The notes below the pieces were generated by a model. That model was not told the DNA's origin. It worked only from the letters and a program-made list of their open reading frames with translations, and ran no database searches. DNA of 64,000 bases. Origin: an uncultured Bacteroides sp. (GTDB lineage Bacteria; Bacteroidota; Bacteroidia; Bacteroidales; Bacteroidaceae). Location: assembly GCF_902491285.1 (NCBI RefSeq), contig NZ_CABUHK010000023.1, positions 1-64,000 on the forward strand, given 5' to 3'. Below are positions 18,807-28,424 of this stretch, one piece after another. Position 1 is the first letter of the stretch. The number at the start of each line of letters is the position of its first letter. Made by a program: the position numbers and the translations under genes.

Positions 18807-20432
18807 ATGAAACACAGAAATTTATTTATAGGACTTTCATGCATGGCGGCAGGGCTCTGCGCATGTAATGACGAATATACATTCGTGCCGGAATATGAAG
18901 TTAAGTTGCCGACTGATACTACTATCAATGTAACTATTGACGCTTCAACAGTATATCAGACTATTGATGGTTTTGCTTCTTCCGATGCATGGGATATGGA
19001 GTATGTGGGTAAATATTGGAGTACTTCCAATAAGGAAGCTATTGCCAGATTGCTTTTCTCCTGCGACGTTGATGATAAAGGAAATTCATCAGGCATCGGC
19101 CTGTCCATGTGGCGGTTTAATTTAGGAGGAGGTTCTGAAGAACAAGATGATGCGAGTGGTATTGTCTCAGATAAGAAAGAGCGTCGTGTCGAGTGCTTCC
19201 TGACAGGTGCAAACGGTGGTTATGACTGGTCTAAGTCTGCCGGACGAAGATATTTCATGGAAAAGGCAAAAGAGTATGGTTGTGAGTCGTTTGTGCTGTT
19301 CAGTAACACGCCTCCTGTGTATTATACCTATAATGGTCAGGCGCGTTCAGACAAAGGAGCCTGGAGTAATTTAAAACCGGAACATTATGATGATTTTGCT
19401 GACTTTTTAGCTACTTGTGCCAAGCATTTTGTGGATGAAGGCTACAATATAAGCCATATTAGTCCGGTTAATGAACCTCAGTATAACTGGAATGGAAATG
19501 AGCAAGAAGGTTCTGCCTGGCAGAACACAGAAGTGGCAACACTAGCTAAGGCGCTGGATGCAAGTCTGACGGCGAAGGGGTTGACTGATACTCAGATGCT
19601 ATTGGCTGAAGCCGGAAAATGGGATTACCTTTATGGTAATGGTGATGCCGGAAGTGCCCGCGGCGATGTAATCGAAGCGTTCTTTAATCCTGGTAACACG
19701 GATACTTATATCGGTGATCTGGCTCATTTGCCAAAGTTGATTTGCGGACATAGCTATTGGTTGGATACAAACTGGAGTAATATGTATTCTGTCCGTTCTT
19801 CCGTCAAGTCAAAAGCAGAACAATACGGTTTGAAAGTCTATCAGACAGAATGGAGTATGTTGAGCGAAAACTATGAAGACTATGCTAGTTATGGAGATGC
19901 TTCTTATATGGATCTGGCTTTGAGTATGGCGAAAGTGATTCATCAGGATTTGGCTACAGCCAATGTCAGTTCCTGGTCGTACTGGACCACTTGTAGCCGT
20001 GAACGCTGGAGTCAGAAGAGCCGTTTTTATCTGATTCGCCTTTCTCCCGATGGAAAAGACGGCGAAAGCTACGAGGATCTGGCTACTAACGGCACTTATA
20101 AGGCCAGCAAAAATCTTTGGGTATTGGGTAATTACAGTGCATTTGTGCGTCCAGGTTATCAGCGTATTGATTTAAAGATGGAAGAAGAAACGAAGGATTT
20201 CTTTGCTACAGCTTATATTTCACCGGAGAAAGATAAACTGGTAGTGGTATATACAAATATGACCGATAAACGTGCGGAAATAAATAATACGTTTGAAGGA
20301 TTAGGTAAAGAAGTGGGTGGTTTTGAACAATACACTACTTCTGAAGCAAAGGACTTGAAACGTGAACCCGGCTATAATAAAGGTGTGGTACCTGCTAAAG
20401 GTATATCTACCTTTATTTATACTCTTCAATAA
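18807..20432 (+). CDS. GH30-family glycosidase, lipoprotein (first of a tandem pair)
   Basis: The 541-residue protein begins with a lipoprotein signal (LCAC, Cys near residue 20), then a clan GH-A barrel with GFASSDAWDMEYVG, the acid/base Glu in PVNEPQ (E223) and the nucleophile Glu in YQTEWS (E348), then a beta-sandwich ending in FIYTLQ. It fits the GH30_2-type O-glycosyl hydrolases (PF14587), which are related to fungal endo-beta-1,6-galactanase. Its substrate could be a beta-1,6-linked galactan or glucan, but the sequence alone does not settle it. The lipid anchor suggests surface or periplasmic action before import. It is in the PUL 1 operon and paralogous to the next gene. Confidence 0.85.
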   Translation: MKHRNLFIGLSCMAAGLCACNDEYTFVPEYEVKLPTDTTINVTIDASTVYQTIDGFASSDAWDMEYVGKYWSTSNKEAIARLLFSCDVDDKGNSSGIGLSMWRFNLGGGSEEQDDASGIVSDKKERRVECFLTGANGGYDWSKSAGRRYFMEKAKEYGCESFVLFSNTPPVYYTYNGQARSDKGAWSNLKPEHYDDFADFLATCAKHFVDEGYNISHISPVNEPQYNWNGNEQEGSAWQNTEVATLAKALDASLTAKGLTDTQMLLAEAGKWDYLYGNGDAGSARGDVIEAFFNPGNTDTYIGDLAHLPKLICGHSYWLDTNWSNMYSVRSSVKSKAEQYGLKVYQTEWSMLSENYEDYASYGDASYMDLALSMAKVIHQDLATANVSSWSYWTTCSRERWSQKSRFYLIRLSPDGKDGESYEDLATNGTYKASKNLWVLGNYSAFVRPGYQRIDLKMEEETKDFFATAYISPEKDKLVVVYTNMTDKRAEINNTFEGLGKEVGGFEQYTTSEAKDLKREPGYNKGVVPAKGISTFIYTLQ

Positions 20433-20462
20433 AATGGTTTTCAACAGGTATTAGATTAGACT

Positions 20463-22052
20463 ATGAAAGGTAAAACGCTCTTAGCCGCTTTAGGCTTCTT
20501 CTCAATCGCAGGTATGGCGGGTGGATGTTCTTCCCGTCCTGCCCCCGATATCAATTTTCAGATAGAAACGGACAAACCCTGTCAAACGATGGCATATTTC
20601 GGCGCTTCCGATGCCTGGAGTATGCAATTCATCGGACTTTGGCCGCAGGAAAAGCAGAATCAGATTGCCGACTGGCTATTCAGCACCGAGAATGATGCGA
20701 ACGGACAGCCGAAGGGTATTGGCCTGTCTCTCTGGCGTTTCAACGTCGGGGCGGGCAGCACTGAACAGGGCGAAGCCAGTCAGATTGCTTCCCCCTGGAT
20801 GCGTGCCGAATGTTTCCTCAACGCCGACGGAACATACGACTGGAACAAGCAACGGGGACAGCGCAACTTCCTGAAACTGGCAAAGGAACGGGGAGTGAAC
20901 AAATTCCTTGCTTTCTTGAACTCTCCCCCTGTGTATTATACGCAGAACGGGTTGGCTACCAATACCGGTCGTGGCGGCACGGCTAACTTGAAGCCGGACT
21001 GTTACGAAAAGTACGCCCGTTTTCTGGCAGACGTAGTGCAAGGGGTAGAAGAGCATGACGGTATCAAATTTGATTACATTTGTCCTTTCAACGAACCGGA
21101 CGGGCACTGGAACTGGGTGGGGCCAAAACAGGAAGGCTGTCCGGCAACAAACAGGGAGGTAGCTCATACCGTCCGCTTGTTGAGCAAAGAGTTCGTAAAC
21201 CGGAATATGGATACACAGATTCTTGTCAATGAGTCTTCCGACTACCGTTGTATGTTCCGCACTCACGAAACGGACTGGCAGCGGGGATATCAGATTCAGG
21301 CTTTCTTTTGTCGGGATAGTGTGGATACGTACTTGGGAGATACACCGAATGTTCCCCGACTGATGCTTGGACATAGTTACTGGACTACTACGCCATTGAG
21401 CGAACTGCGCAATATCCGTTGTCAGTTGCGCGATACATTGGACAAGCATAATGTCGACTTCTGGCAGACAGAGACTTGCATCATGGGTAATGATGAAGAA
21501 ATCGGCGGCGGAAACGGCTTCGACCGTACGATGAAAACTGCGCTCTATGTAGCCCGTATCATCCATCATGACATCGTATATGCCAAAGCTAAGAGCTGGC
21601 AATGGTGGCGTGCCATCGGTGGTGACTACAAAGACGGATTGATTCGTGAATACACAACGGGCGACAACTTCTTGGATGGCAGGGTAGAAGACTCCAAACT
21701 CATGTGGGCTTTGGGAAATTACAGTCGCTTTATCCGTCCGGGAGCTGTACGGTTATCCGTCTCGGCTTTCGATAAGACAGGTGCTTTGATTCCCGATGGT
21801 GATACCGACCAACAAGGATTGATGTGTTCTGCTTATAAGAATGTAGACGGAACGTATGTGATGGTAGTTATTAATTATGCCAATGAAGAAAAAGAGTTTT
21901 CTATTTATAAAGAAAAAGTAGGAAATGCACAATGGCAGATTTATCGTACTTCAGATAAAGAAGGGGAAGACTTGCTTCCGGTGGGGATAGTGAAAAGTGG
22001 AAAGATTGTTCAGATTCCGGCGCGCTCTATTGTAACTCTTCAGAACAAATAA
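20463..22052 (+). CDS. GH30-family glycosidase, lipoprotein (second of the pair)
   Basis: The 529-residue paralogue of the gene before it has lipobox GGC (Cys near 22), FGASDAWSMQFIG, acid/base Glu in PFNEPDGHW (E211), nucleophile Glu in WQTETC (E337), and a C-terminal beta domain ending RSIVTLQNK. Both catalytic residues are kept. Its GC content and codon choice look higher than those of the first copy (many GGC, CGT and CCC codons), so it may not be a simple recent duplicate. It is the last gene of PUL 1, 30 bases after its partner, and no terminator hairpin is evident after it. The two likely split the work as endo- and exo-acting or surface and periplasmic enzymes (inference). Confidence 0.85.
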   Translation: MKGKTLLAALGFFSIAGMAGGCSSRPAPDINFQIETDKPCQTMAYFGASDAWSMQFIGLWPQEKQNQIADWLFSTENDANGQPKGIGLSLWRFNVGAGSTEQGEASQIASPWMRAECFLNADGTYDWNKQRGQRNFLKLAKERGVNKFLAFLNSPPVYYTQNGLATNTGRGGTANLKPDCYEKYARFLADVVQGVEEHDGIKFDYICPFNEPDGHWNWVGPKQEGCPATNREVAHTVRLLSKEFVNRNMDTQILVNESSDYRCMFRTHETDWQRGYQIQAFFCRDSVDTYLGDTPNVPRLMLGHSYWTTTPLSELRNIRCQLRDTLDKHNVDFWQTETCIMGNDEEIGGGNGFDRTMKTALYVARIIHHDIVYAKAKSWQWWRAIGGDYKDGLIREYTTGDNFLDGRVEDSKLMWALGNYSRFIRPGAVRLSVSAFDKTGALIPDGDTDQQGLMCSAYKNVDGTYVMVVINYANEEKEFSIYKEKVGNAQWQIYRTSDKEGEDLLPVGIVKSGKIVQIPARSIVTLQNK

Positions 22053-22092
22053 CTAAAAACGGCTTTATCTTTTTATTTCTTTTTGAAAGCTG

Positions 22093-22139
22093 TACATTTG
22101 TGTGTCCGTCCATTACTACGAAGGTAATGGAGGGACACA
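22093..22139 (+). promoter_or_regulatory. -7 box and 16-bp leader hairpin before the RhuM-Fic gene
   Basis: TACATTTG (22093-22100) fits the -7 box. Immediately after it, TGTGTCCGTCCATTAC (22101-22116) and GTAATGGAGGGACACA (22124-22139) form a 16-bp inverted repeat with one mismatch and a 7-base loop. The element covers the expected transcription start. A strong Shine-Dalgarno AAAGGAGG follows at about 22149-22156, which is unusual in Bacteroides. It may be an operator for the encoded DNA-binding protein or a protective 5' hairpin. Confidence 0.6.
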
Positions 22140-22162
22140 ATGCATAAAAAAGGAGGCATTTT

Positions 22163-23140
22163 ATGGACAATAGAGGAAATATTGTCATTTATCAGACCAA
22201 GGATGGAAAAATGTCCATTGATGTGAAGTTGGAGAATGAGACGGTGTGGCTGACATTGAGTCAGATAACAGAACTTTTTGATCGTGACAAATCGGTGATA
22301 TCAAGACATATAAGTAATGTGTTTAGAGAAGGTGAGCTAGACAGAAGTTCAGTTGTTGCAAAAAATGCAACAACTGCTTCTGATGGAAAGATATATCAAG
22401 TAGAGTATTTCAATCTGGATGTAATCATCTCCGTCGGCTATCGTGTAAAGTCGCAACGCGGCACCCAATTTCGTATCTGGGCAAACAAAGTGTTAAAGGA
22501 TTATCTGATTAAAGGTTATGCCATTAATCAGCAAGCCAAAGCTGCTCAACTGGAAGATTTGAAGAACACCGTGCGCCTTCTTTCTAACGTCATCGAACAC
22601 AAGCAATTGACGTTGGATGAAGCCAATGGACTATTGCGTGTGATTACCGATTACACTTACGGTCTGGATACGCTCGATAAATATGACTATCAACAATTGG
22701 AAGTGGACTCCACTACTCCTACCTGGGAATTCCGTGCCACCTATGAAGAAGCTATGGAAGCCATTCACCTTTTGCAGGAAAAGTTCGGAAGCAGTGATTT
22801 GTTTGGAAATGAAAAGGACCAGTCATTCAAAAGTTCTATTAATACCATTTATCAGACATTCGGTGGAGAAGAACTTTATCCGAGCGTTGAAGAGAAAGCA
22901 GCGATGCTTTTCTACCTTGTCGTGAAGAATCATTCGTTCAGTGACGGTAACAAGCGTATTGCCGCTTTCCTGCTTCTTTGGTTTCTGGAGAAGAACGGTA
23001 TACTGTATAAATCCGACGGTTCGAAGTTAATCGGCAACAATACCCTTGTAGCACTTACGTTAATGATTGCCGAAAGTCGGACGGAAGAAAAGGACGTGAT
23101 GGTGAAGGTAGTAATCAATTTGATTAATAAGAATAATTGA
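22163..23140 (+). CDS. RhuM-like DNA-binding / Fic-Doc domain protein
   Basis: The 325-residue protein has an N-terminal RhuM (virulence-associated, Bro-N-like) region, about 1-130, with VWLTLSQITELFDRDKSVISRHISNVF as helix-turn-helix and FNLDVIISVGYRVKSQRGTQFRIWA. The C-terminal Fic/Doc domain carries HSFSDGNKR (H257 to R265), the Doc-like form of HxFxxGN(G/K)R. Fic domains transfer AMP or phosphate from nucleotides onto proteins; here the target is unknown. It stands alone behind a leader hairpin with a strong SD, so it may be a self-regulated toxin-like or stress protein. No antitoxin gene is visible next to it. Confidence 0.88.
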   Translation: MDNRGNIVIYQTKDGKMSIDVKLENETVWLTLSQITELFDRDKSVISRHISNVFREGELDRSSVVAKNATTASDGKIYQVEYFNLDVIISVGYRVKSQRGTQFRIWANKVLKDYLIKGYAINQQAKAAQLEDLKNTVRLLSNVIEHKQLTLDEANGLLRVITDYTYGLDTLDKYDYQQLEVDSTTPTWEFRATYEEAMEAIHLLQEKFGSSDLFGNEKDQSFKSSINTIYQTFGGEELYPSVEEKAAMLFYLVVKNHSFSDGNKRIAAFLLLWFLEKNGILYKSDGSKLIGNNTLVALTLMIAESRTEEKDVMVKVVINLINKNN

Positions 23141-23238
23141 ATTCAGGTCTTATTAATGAGTGATATAGATAACGAGAGATACCTCGCCACAAGGTGTTTC
23201 TCATTTACACAAAATATTTTATAGTGCCAATATCAGGG

Positions 23239-24828
23239 CTAATTTGCTTTCAATTTCTTCTGATACTCATCCGAATTCAATATCTTCAAAGCTTTTTGCA
23301 CACTCTCATTCGTCGTATTCATTACCCGGAAATATTCGTTCATATCCCAGAGGTCACGGGCAATCAAGGCTTTGAGTTGCGTCTTGATTAGCGGGAGCGA
23401 TTTCTGGTACTGCTCTTCGTTAAACTTCACGCCCTCTTTATCACCCATTTCACGCAAAGTAGCCATCATTTCATCATCTATGATAAACTTATCATTAAAT
23501 GATTCGAATTTCTTGTACTTGTTGGCTAATTCCTTCCGGTGTCCTTCGATAAACTTCATGGTGAACTTGATAACAACGCCTTTGGCTACCAGGTTGCGGT
23601 GATAATCCGTGTAGAGAGTCGTATCAATAGGCACGAAATAATCCGGCATGATGCCACCACCACCGTAAACGGTACGTCCGAGCTTCTTGGTCTGTACTTT
23701 TAATGAGTCGGGGAAGTGGATACTGTCGGCATTCATCAGCTCACCGTGGTTGAAGCGTTCTATCAAGTCCTTGTTGTAATCTGTCGAACTGTCGTAAGGC
23801 TTTTGGATGCAGCGGCCGGCGGGTGTATAATAACGGGCGATAGTCAGGCGAATCATTGAGCCGTCGGGAAGGTCGATAGGACGTTGCACCAATCCTTTGC
23901 CGAAAGAACGCCGGCCTACGATAATACCTCTGTCCCAATCCTGCACTGCTCCACTGACGATTTCACTGGCGGAAGCTGTATATTCGTCAACCAATACGAT
24001 AAGGCGACCATTACGGAAGTCCCCGTTTCCTTTGGCGTAGAAATCGCTGCGCTTGGCAGTCCGTCCTTCGGTGTAGACGATTAATTCCTTTTGTTCCAGA
24101 AACTCGTTGGCGAGGTCGATGGCAGCATTGAGATACCCTCCACCGTTACCTTGCAGGTCGAGAATCATATCTTTCATTCCCTGCTTTTGAAGTTCCTTCA
24201 TTGCTTTCTTGAACTCTTCGGCAGTTGTCGCTCCGAAACGGTTGATACGGATATAGCCTGTCTTGGGCTGAATCATGTAAGAGGCGTCAAGGCTGAGGAT
24301 AGGTATCTTATCTCTTTTTACGGTGAATACCAAAGGGTCTTGTACACCACGGCGGATAATTTTCAGATTGACTTTGGAGCCTTTCGGGCCGCGAAGGCGT
24401 TTCATAATATCTTCCGTATTCATCTTTACTCCAGCAATGGCACTGTCGTTGACAGCGATAATGCGGTCACCGGCAAGGATGCCCACCTTTTCTGAAGGCC
24501 CGTTGCTGACAGGTTGCACCACTAGCAAGGTGTCTTCAATCATCTGGAACTGTACACCGATACCCTCGAAGTTGCCTTGTAATGGTTCGTTCATCTTCTT
24601 CACTTCTTCTGCATCTGAGTAGGTGGAGTGCGGGTCGAGTTGTGCCAGCATTTTGATAATGGCTTCTTCTACCAGTTTGTTTTCATCTACTTTGTCTACA
24701 TAGAAGTTGGAGATGGCAAATTCTGCCATTTGCAGCTTGCGCATGGCAGCCGAACCGAAATTCTGAGCCTGTACGGCTGATACTGTCCACAGACAAGCCC
24801 AAAGGACGTATATTTTAATCTTATTCAT
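23239..24828 (-). CDS. S41-family C-terminal processing peptidase
   Basis: The 529-residue exported protease has a signal peptide (1-21), a PDZ domain (~85-165; GIGVQFQMIEDTLLV, VGILAGDRIIAVND), and the S41 core with catalytic Ser in TASASEIVSGA (about residue 286) and Lys in RSFGKGLVQ (about 311), followed by a helical C-terminal region. It cleaves exposed C-termini of periplasmic proteins. It is the last gene of the GNAT-parE-coaD-S41 operon, 20 bases after coaD. The linkage of these housekeeping genes is common in Bacteroides. Confidence 0.93.
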   Translation of the reverse strand: MNKIKIYVLWACLWTVSAVQAQNFGSAAMRKLQMAEFAISNFYVDKVDENKLVEEAIIKMLAQLDPHSTYSDAEEVKKMNEPLQGNFEGIGVQFQMIEDTLLVVQPVSNGPSEKVGILAGDRIIAVNDSAIAGVKMNTEDIMKRLRGPKGSKVNLKIIRRGVQDPLVFTVKRDKIPILSLDASYMIQPKTGYIRINRFGATTAEEFKKAMKELQKQGMKDMILDLQGNGGGYLNAAIDLANEFLEQKELIVYTEGRTAKRSDFYAKGNGDFRNGRLIVLVDEYTASASEIVSGAVQDWDRGIIVGRRSFGKGLVQRPIDLPDGSMIRLTIARYYTPAGRCIQKPYDSSTDYNKDLIERFNHGELMNADSIHFPDSLKVQTKKLGRTVYGGGGIMPDYFVPIDTTLYTDYHRNLVAKGVVIKFTMKFIEGHRKELANKYKKFESFNDKFIIDDEMMATLREMGDKEGVKFNEEQYQKSLPLIKTQLKALIARDLWDMNEYFRVMNTTNESVQKALKILNSDEYQKKLKAN

Positions 24829-24848
24829 AATTTTACTTTACTCCATTC

Positions 24849-25304
24849 TCAGCTTATCCTCATTCCTTTGGGAATAAACTGGCTGATATCTTTATTATAG
24901 GTCAATAACTCGCGTACGATGGTGGAGCTGACGCAGGTCAGTTCGGGTTCCGTGAAGAGCAGGATCGTTTCAATGCCTGCCAGCTTGCGGTTGATATCCG
25001 CAATCGTCTCTTCGTACTCGAAATCTTTCACGGTACGGATGCCGCGGACGATGAACTGTGCTCCTACTTCCTGTGCAAAGTCAATTGTCAGACAGTCATA
25101 GGACATCACTGTGATGCGAGGTTCGTCTTTATAAAGTTCCCGAATCATTTCTTCCCTTTTCTCGATGGGGAAATACGTATTTTTGTTCTCGTTGATACCG
25201 ATTCCTATCACAATCTCGTCCATAAAGGTAAGTGCACGTTCCACTACCGAATAATGTCCGATGGTGAAGGGGTCGAAAGTACCCGGGAATATTGCTCTTC
25301 TCAT
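24849..25304 (-). CDS. coaD: Phosphopantetheine adenylyltransferase
   Basis: The 151-residue enzyme catalyses the fourth step of coenzyme A synthesis (ATP + 4'-phosphopantetheine to dephospho-CoA). It shows the nucleotidyltransferase [10 protein letters not shown] motif at the N-terminus, the phosphopantetheine-binding [13 protein letters not shown], and the C-terminal ISSTIVRE-type motif (here VSSTIVREL). Length matches the family. Its start overlaps the parE stop by 4 bases, which implies translational coupling. Confidence 0.96.
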   Translation of the reverse strand: MRRAIFPGTFDPFTIGHYSVVERALTFMDEIVIGIGINENKNTYFPIEKREEMIRELYKDEPRITVMSYDCLTIDFAQEVGAQFIVRGIRTVKDFEYEETIADINRKLAGIETILLFTEPELTCVSSTIVRELLTYNKDISQFIPKGMRIS

Positions 25305-27178
25305 GATGCCAAGTCTTCTTCTATAACCAAGTTGTCTATAATAAAGTTCTGCCGTTCCATAGTATTCTTGCCCATGTAGAACTCAAGAAGCTCTTTTACT
25401 GCGTCTGTCTTGCGCAGTGTCACTTGTTCCAGGCGCATATCCTTGCCGATAAAGTGCTTGAACTCGTCCGGCGAAATTTCTCCCAATCCTTTGAATCGGG
25501 TGATTTCGGGATTCGGGCCTAATTCGTTGATGGCGTTGATGCGCTCTTCTTCGCTGTAACAATAGCTTGTTTTTTTCTTGTTGCGCACGCGGAACAAGGG
25601 AGTTTGCAGGATATATACATGCCCCTTCTTGATAAGGTCGGGGAAGAATTGCAGGAAGAAAGTAATCAGCAGCAGGCGGATGTGCATGCCGTCCACATCG
25701 GCATCGGTGGCTACGATGACTTTGTTGTAGCGCAACCCCTCTATTCCGTCCTCTATGTTGAGAGCCGCCTGGAGCAGGTTGAACTCTTCATTTTCGTAAA
25801 CCACTTTCTTTGTCAGGCCGAAAGAGTTCAGCGGCTTACCACGAAGGCTGAATACTGCCTGGGTGTTGACATCACGGCTTTTGGTGATGGAACCACTGGC
25901 GGAGTCTCCCTCGGTGATAAAGATGCAGGAGTCTTCTTCCAGCCCTTTTCCCTTCGGGTCGTTGAGGTGGATGCGGCAGTCGCGCAGTTTACGGTTGTGC
26001 AGGTTCGCCTTCTTGGCACGCTCGCGGGCAAGTTTCGTCACGCCTGCGATGGCCTTGCGTTCCTTTTCCGATTCCTGTATCTTTTGTTGGATTGCTTCGG
26101 CTACGTCTGCGTGCTTGTGGAGGAAGTTGTCTACTTCCTGTTTGATGAAGTCGCCTACGTATTTGTTGACCGTCACACCACCGGGAACCATATTGGTGGA
26201 ACCTAGTTTGGTCTTGGTCTGGCTTTCGAAAATAGGCTCTTCCACGTTGACGGCAATGGCGGCAACCAGTCCGTTACGGATATCGGTGTAGTCCATGTTC
26301 TTGTTGAAGAACTCCTTGATGGTACGGGCGATATGCTCCTTGAAAGCACTTTGGTGTGTACCGCCTTGCGTGGTGTGCTGGCCGTTGACGAAGGAGTAAT
26401 ACTCTTCTCCGTATTGTCCGGTATGGGTGAAGGCTATTTCGATGTCTTCCCCTTTCAGGTGGATAATCGGATAAAGTCCGGTGGCCGTCATGTTGTCGTT
26501 CAGAAGGTCGACGAGACCGTTGCGCGACAGGATGCGGTGTCCGTTATAGATAATGGCAAGCCCTGTGTTGAGATACGTATAGTTACGTAGCATCGTCTCG
26601 ATAAATTCGGGCTTGAAACTGTAATTCAGGAATAATGTGTTGTCCGGTTCGAAGAAGATATATGTTCCGTTTTCTTCTTCAGTGTCTTGGGTGTCGTCAG
26701 TCAGCAGGGTTCCTTTGGAGAAGGTGGCCATACGTACTTTGCCGTCGCGATAACTGCGTACCTCGAAACGGGAGCTCAGTGCGTTGACGGCTTTCACACC
26801 GACACCGTTCAGTCCGACACTTTTCTTGAATGCTTTGCTGTCGTACTTGCCACCTGTATTCAGCATGCTGACGGCTTCAATCAGTTTTCCTTGCGGAATG
26901 CCTCGCCCGTAGTCGCGGACACTGACACGAAGGTTTTCTTCCACGGTAATCTCGATTTTCTTACCGGCTTGCATTTTGAACTCGTCAATACTGTTGTCAA
27001 TTACTTCTTTCAGGAGGACATAGATTCCGTCTTCGGCATGTGCACCGTCGCCCAGCCTACCGATATACATACCGGGGCGTGTGCGCACATGTTCCATGTC
27101 GCTCAGGTGGCGGATGTTGTCGTCAGTGTACTCTACTGCATTGTTGTTGTCTACAGGTATCAATTCGTTCTCTTCCAT
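25301..27178 (-). CDS. parE: DNA topoisomerase IV subunit B
   Basis: The 625-residue ATPase subunit of a type IIA topoisomerase has a GHKL domain with [13 protein letters not shown] and GRGIP, a transducer domain with QTKTKLG, and a Toprim domain with EGDSASGS (about residue 426) and DADVDGMH (about 494), ending with the short C-terminal segment [10 protein letters not shown]. The length fits Bacteroides ParE rather than a longer GyrB. With ParC (not in the window) it unlinks daughter chromosomes. It overlaps coaD and follows the GNAT gene by 10 bases. Confidence 0.92.
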   Translation of the reverse strand: MEENELIPVDNNNAVEYTDDNIRHLSDMEHVRTRPGMYIGRLGDGAHAEDGIYVLLKEVIDNSIDEFKMQAGKKIEITVEENLRVSVRDYGRGIPQGKLIEAVSMLNTGGKYDSKAFKKSVGLNGVGVKAVNALSSRFEVRSYRDGKVRMATFSKGTLLTDDTQDTEEENGTYIFFEPDNTLFLNYSFKPEFIETMLRNYTYLNTGLAIIYNGHRILSRNGLVDLLNDNMTATGLYPIIHLKGEDIEIAFTHTGQYGEEYYSFVNGQHTTQGGTHQSAFKEHIARTIKEFFNKNMDYTDIRNGLVAAIAVNVEEPIFESQTKTKLGSTNMVPGGVTVNKYVGDFIKQEVDNFLHKHADVAEAIQQKIQESEKERKAIAGVTKLARERAKKANLHNRKLRDCRIHLNDPKGKGLEEDSCIFITEGDSASGSITKSRDVNTQAVFSLRGKPLNSFGLTKKVVYENEEFNLLQAALNIEDGIEGLRYNKVIVATDADVDGMHIRLLLITFFLQFFPDLIKKGHVYILQTPLFRVRNKKKTSYCYSEEERINAINELGPNPEITRFKGLGEISPDEFKHFIGKDMRLEQVTLRKTDAVKELLEFYMGKNTMERQNFIIDNLVIEEDLAS

Positions 27179-27188
27179 AGCTGTTTTT

Positions 27189-28325
27189 TTATTTTATCTC
27201 TTTGATGAACGCACGGCGGCGCTTATGTTGTTGAGTCTCAAAGTAATCCCATTGTGCCTGAACCTTTCCGTTCAGTTCCAGTTCGGGGTTGCTTTCCGCA
27301 AAGATAAAACCTAATTTTTGATAAACTGGAATTAAATCGGAAAATAACAAAGCGTTAACACCTTTGTTCTGATATTCCGGTTTCACTGCAACAAGTAGTA
27401 AATCAAGCATTTTGGCACGGCGTTTCATGAATAATGCTTTCAACAGGTAGAACCATCCGAGGGGCAGCAGGCGTCCGTGCGACTTTTGCAGGGCTTCGGC
27501 CAGTGAGGGCATGGAGATGCCTACGCAGACCAACTCGTCGTTGGCATCGGTGATAAGGGTCACCATACGCAAGTCGAGGATGGGCAGGTACATTTTCACG
27601 TACTGGTTAATCTGTCGCTGTGTCAGTGGAGAATAGCCGTAGAGCGGGCTGTATGCTTCGTTCATCAGCTCGAAAATCTTCTGTCCGTAGTCTTTGGCTA
27701 TTTTCCTTCCGGAAGTGTATTTTTTTATCTTGAGATTATATTTCCGTTGAATCAGTTCGGAAATGCGCTTGTGTTTGTCGGGGATGGCATCGGGAATGTA
27801 GATTTGGTATTCTACCCAGTCGGCGTCTTTTTCAAAGCCGAGTTTCTCCATGTGTACCGGATAGTAGGGGTAGTTGTAGATGGTAGCCATGGTGCTGAGT
27901 TGGTCGAATCCTTCGATAAGCATTCCTTCCGCATCGAAATCGGTAAATCCGAGAGGCCCGGCAATGTGCGTCATGCCCCGTTCCTTTCCCCAGTCTTCTA
28001 CGGTCTTGATGAGTGCGGAAGAGACTTCGGGGTCGTCAATGAAATCTATCCATCCGAAACGGACATTCTTGCAGCCCCATTTCTCATTTGCACGGTTGTT
28101 GATGATAGCGGCTACGCGCCCTACGATTTTATCGTCCCGGTATGCCAGGAAATAATCTGCTTCACAGAACTCGAATGCCGCATTCTTCTTTTTATTGAAC
28201 GTATTGAGCATATCGTCATAGAGGTCGGGCACGGAATAAGGGTTGTCCTTATACATCCTGTAATTGAAACGGATAAATTTCTTCAGCTCACTCTTTGTGG
28301 TGACTTTCTTGATTGTAATAGCCAT
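27189..28325 (-). CDS. Predicted GNAT-type acyltransferase
   Basis: The 378-residue protein is a long GNAT-like protein with two acetyltransferase-like halves. The first carries [20 protein letters not shown] and [19 protein letters not shown], and the second [17 protein letters not shown], which fits the acetyl-CoA pyrophosphate loop. It has no signal peptide, so it is cytoplasmic. The substrate is unknown. It is the first gene of the operon with parE, coaD and the S41 protease, which is a conserved neighbourhood in Bacteroides as far as I recall. Confidence 0.8.
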   Translation of the reverse strand: MAITIKKVTTKSELKKFIRFNYRMYKDNPYSVPDLYDDMLNTFNKKKNAAFEFCEADYFLAYRDDKIVGRVAAIINNRANEKWGCKNVRFGWIDFIDDPEVSSALIKTVEDWGKERGMTHIAGPLGFTDFDAEGMLIEGFDQLSTMATIYNYPYYPVHMEKLGFEKDADWVEYQIYIPDAIPDKHKRISELIQRKYNLKIKKYTSGRKIAKDYGQKIFELMNEAYSPLYGYSPLTQRQINQYVKMYLPILDLRMVTLITDANDELVCVGISMPSLAEALQKSHGRLLPLGWFYLLKALFMKRRAKMLDLLLVAVKPEYQNKGVNALLFSDLIPVYQKLGFIFAESNPELELNGKVQAQWDYFETQQHKRRRAFIKEIK

Positions 28326-28349
28326 ATCTCGTATTTATGATTGAGGGAA

Positions 28350-28380
28350 CAAAGATACGTGATAATCTTCAAATTACAAC
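28350..28380 (-). promoter_or_regulatory. Promoter of the GNAT-parE-coaD-S41 operon
   Basis: On the minus strand TATCTTTG (28350-28357) is the -7 box and GTTG (28377-28380) lies 19 bases upstream near the -33 form TTTG. The start codon is 25 bases downstream. Confidence 0.6.
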
Positions 28381-28424
28381 GCAGAGGGTGGCAAAAACTG
28401 TATATGATGAATTGAAGAGTGGGT

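Noticed and set aside
20676..21602. 308-codon open frame on the minus strand inside the second GH30
   Set aside because: Antisense to a well-supported GH30 with both catalytic Glu; no motif or start signals on the minus strand.
23171..23202. Imperfect GAGATACCT / AGGTGTTTCTC hairpin after the S41 protease
   Set aside because: The stem has unpaired bases and no T-tract, too weak to call a terminator.
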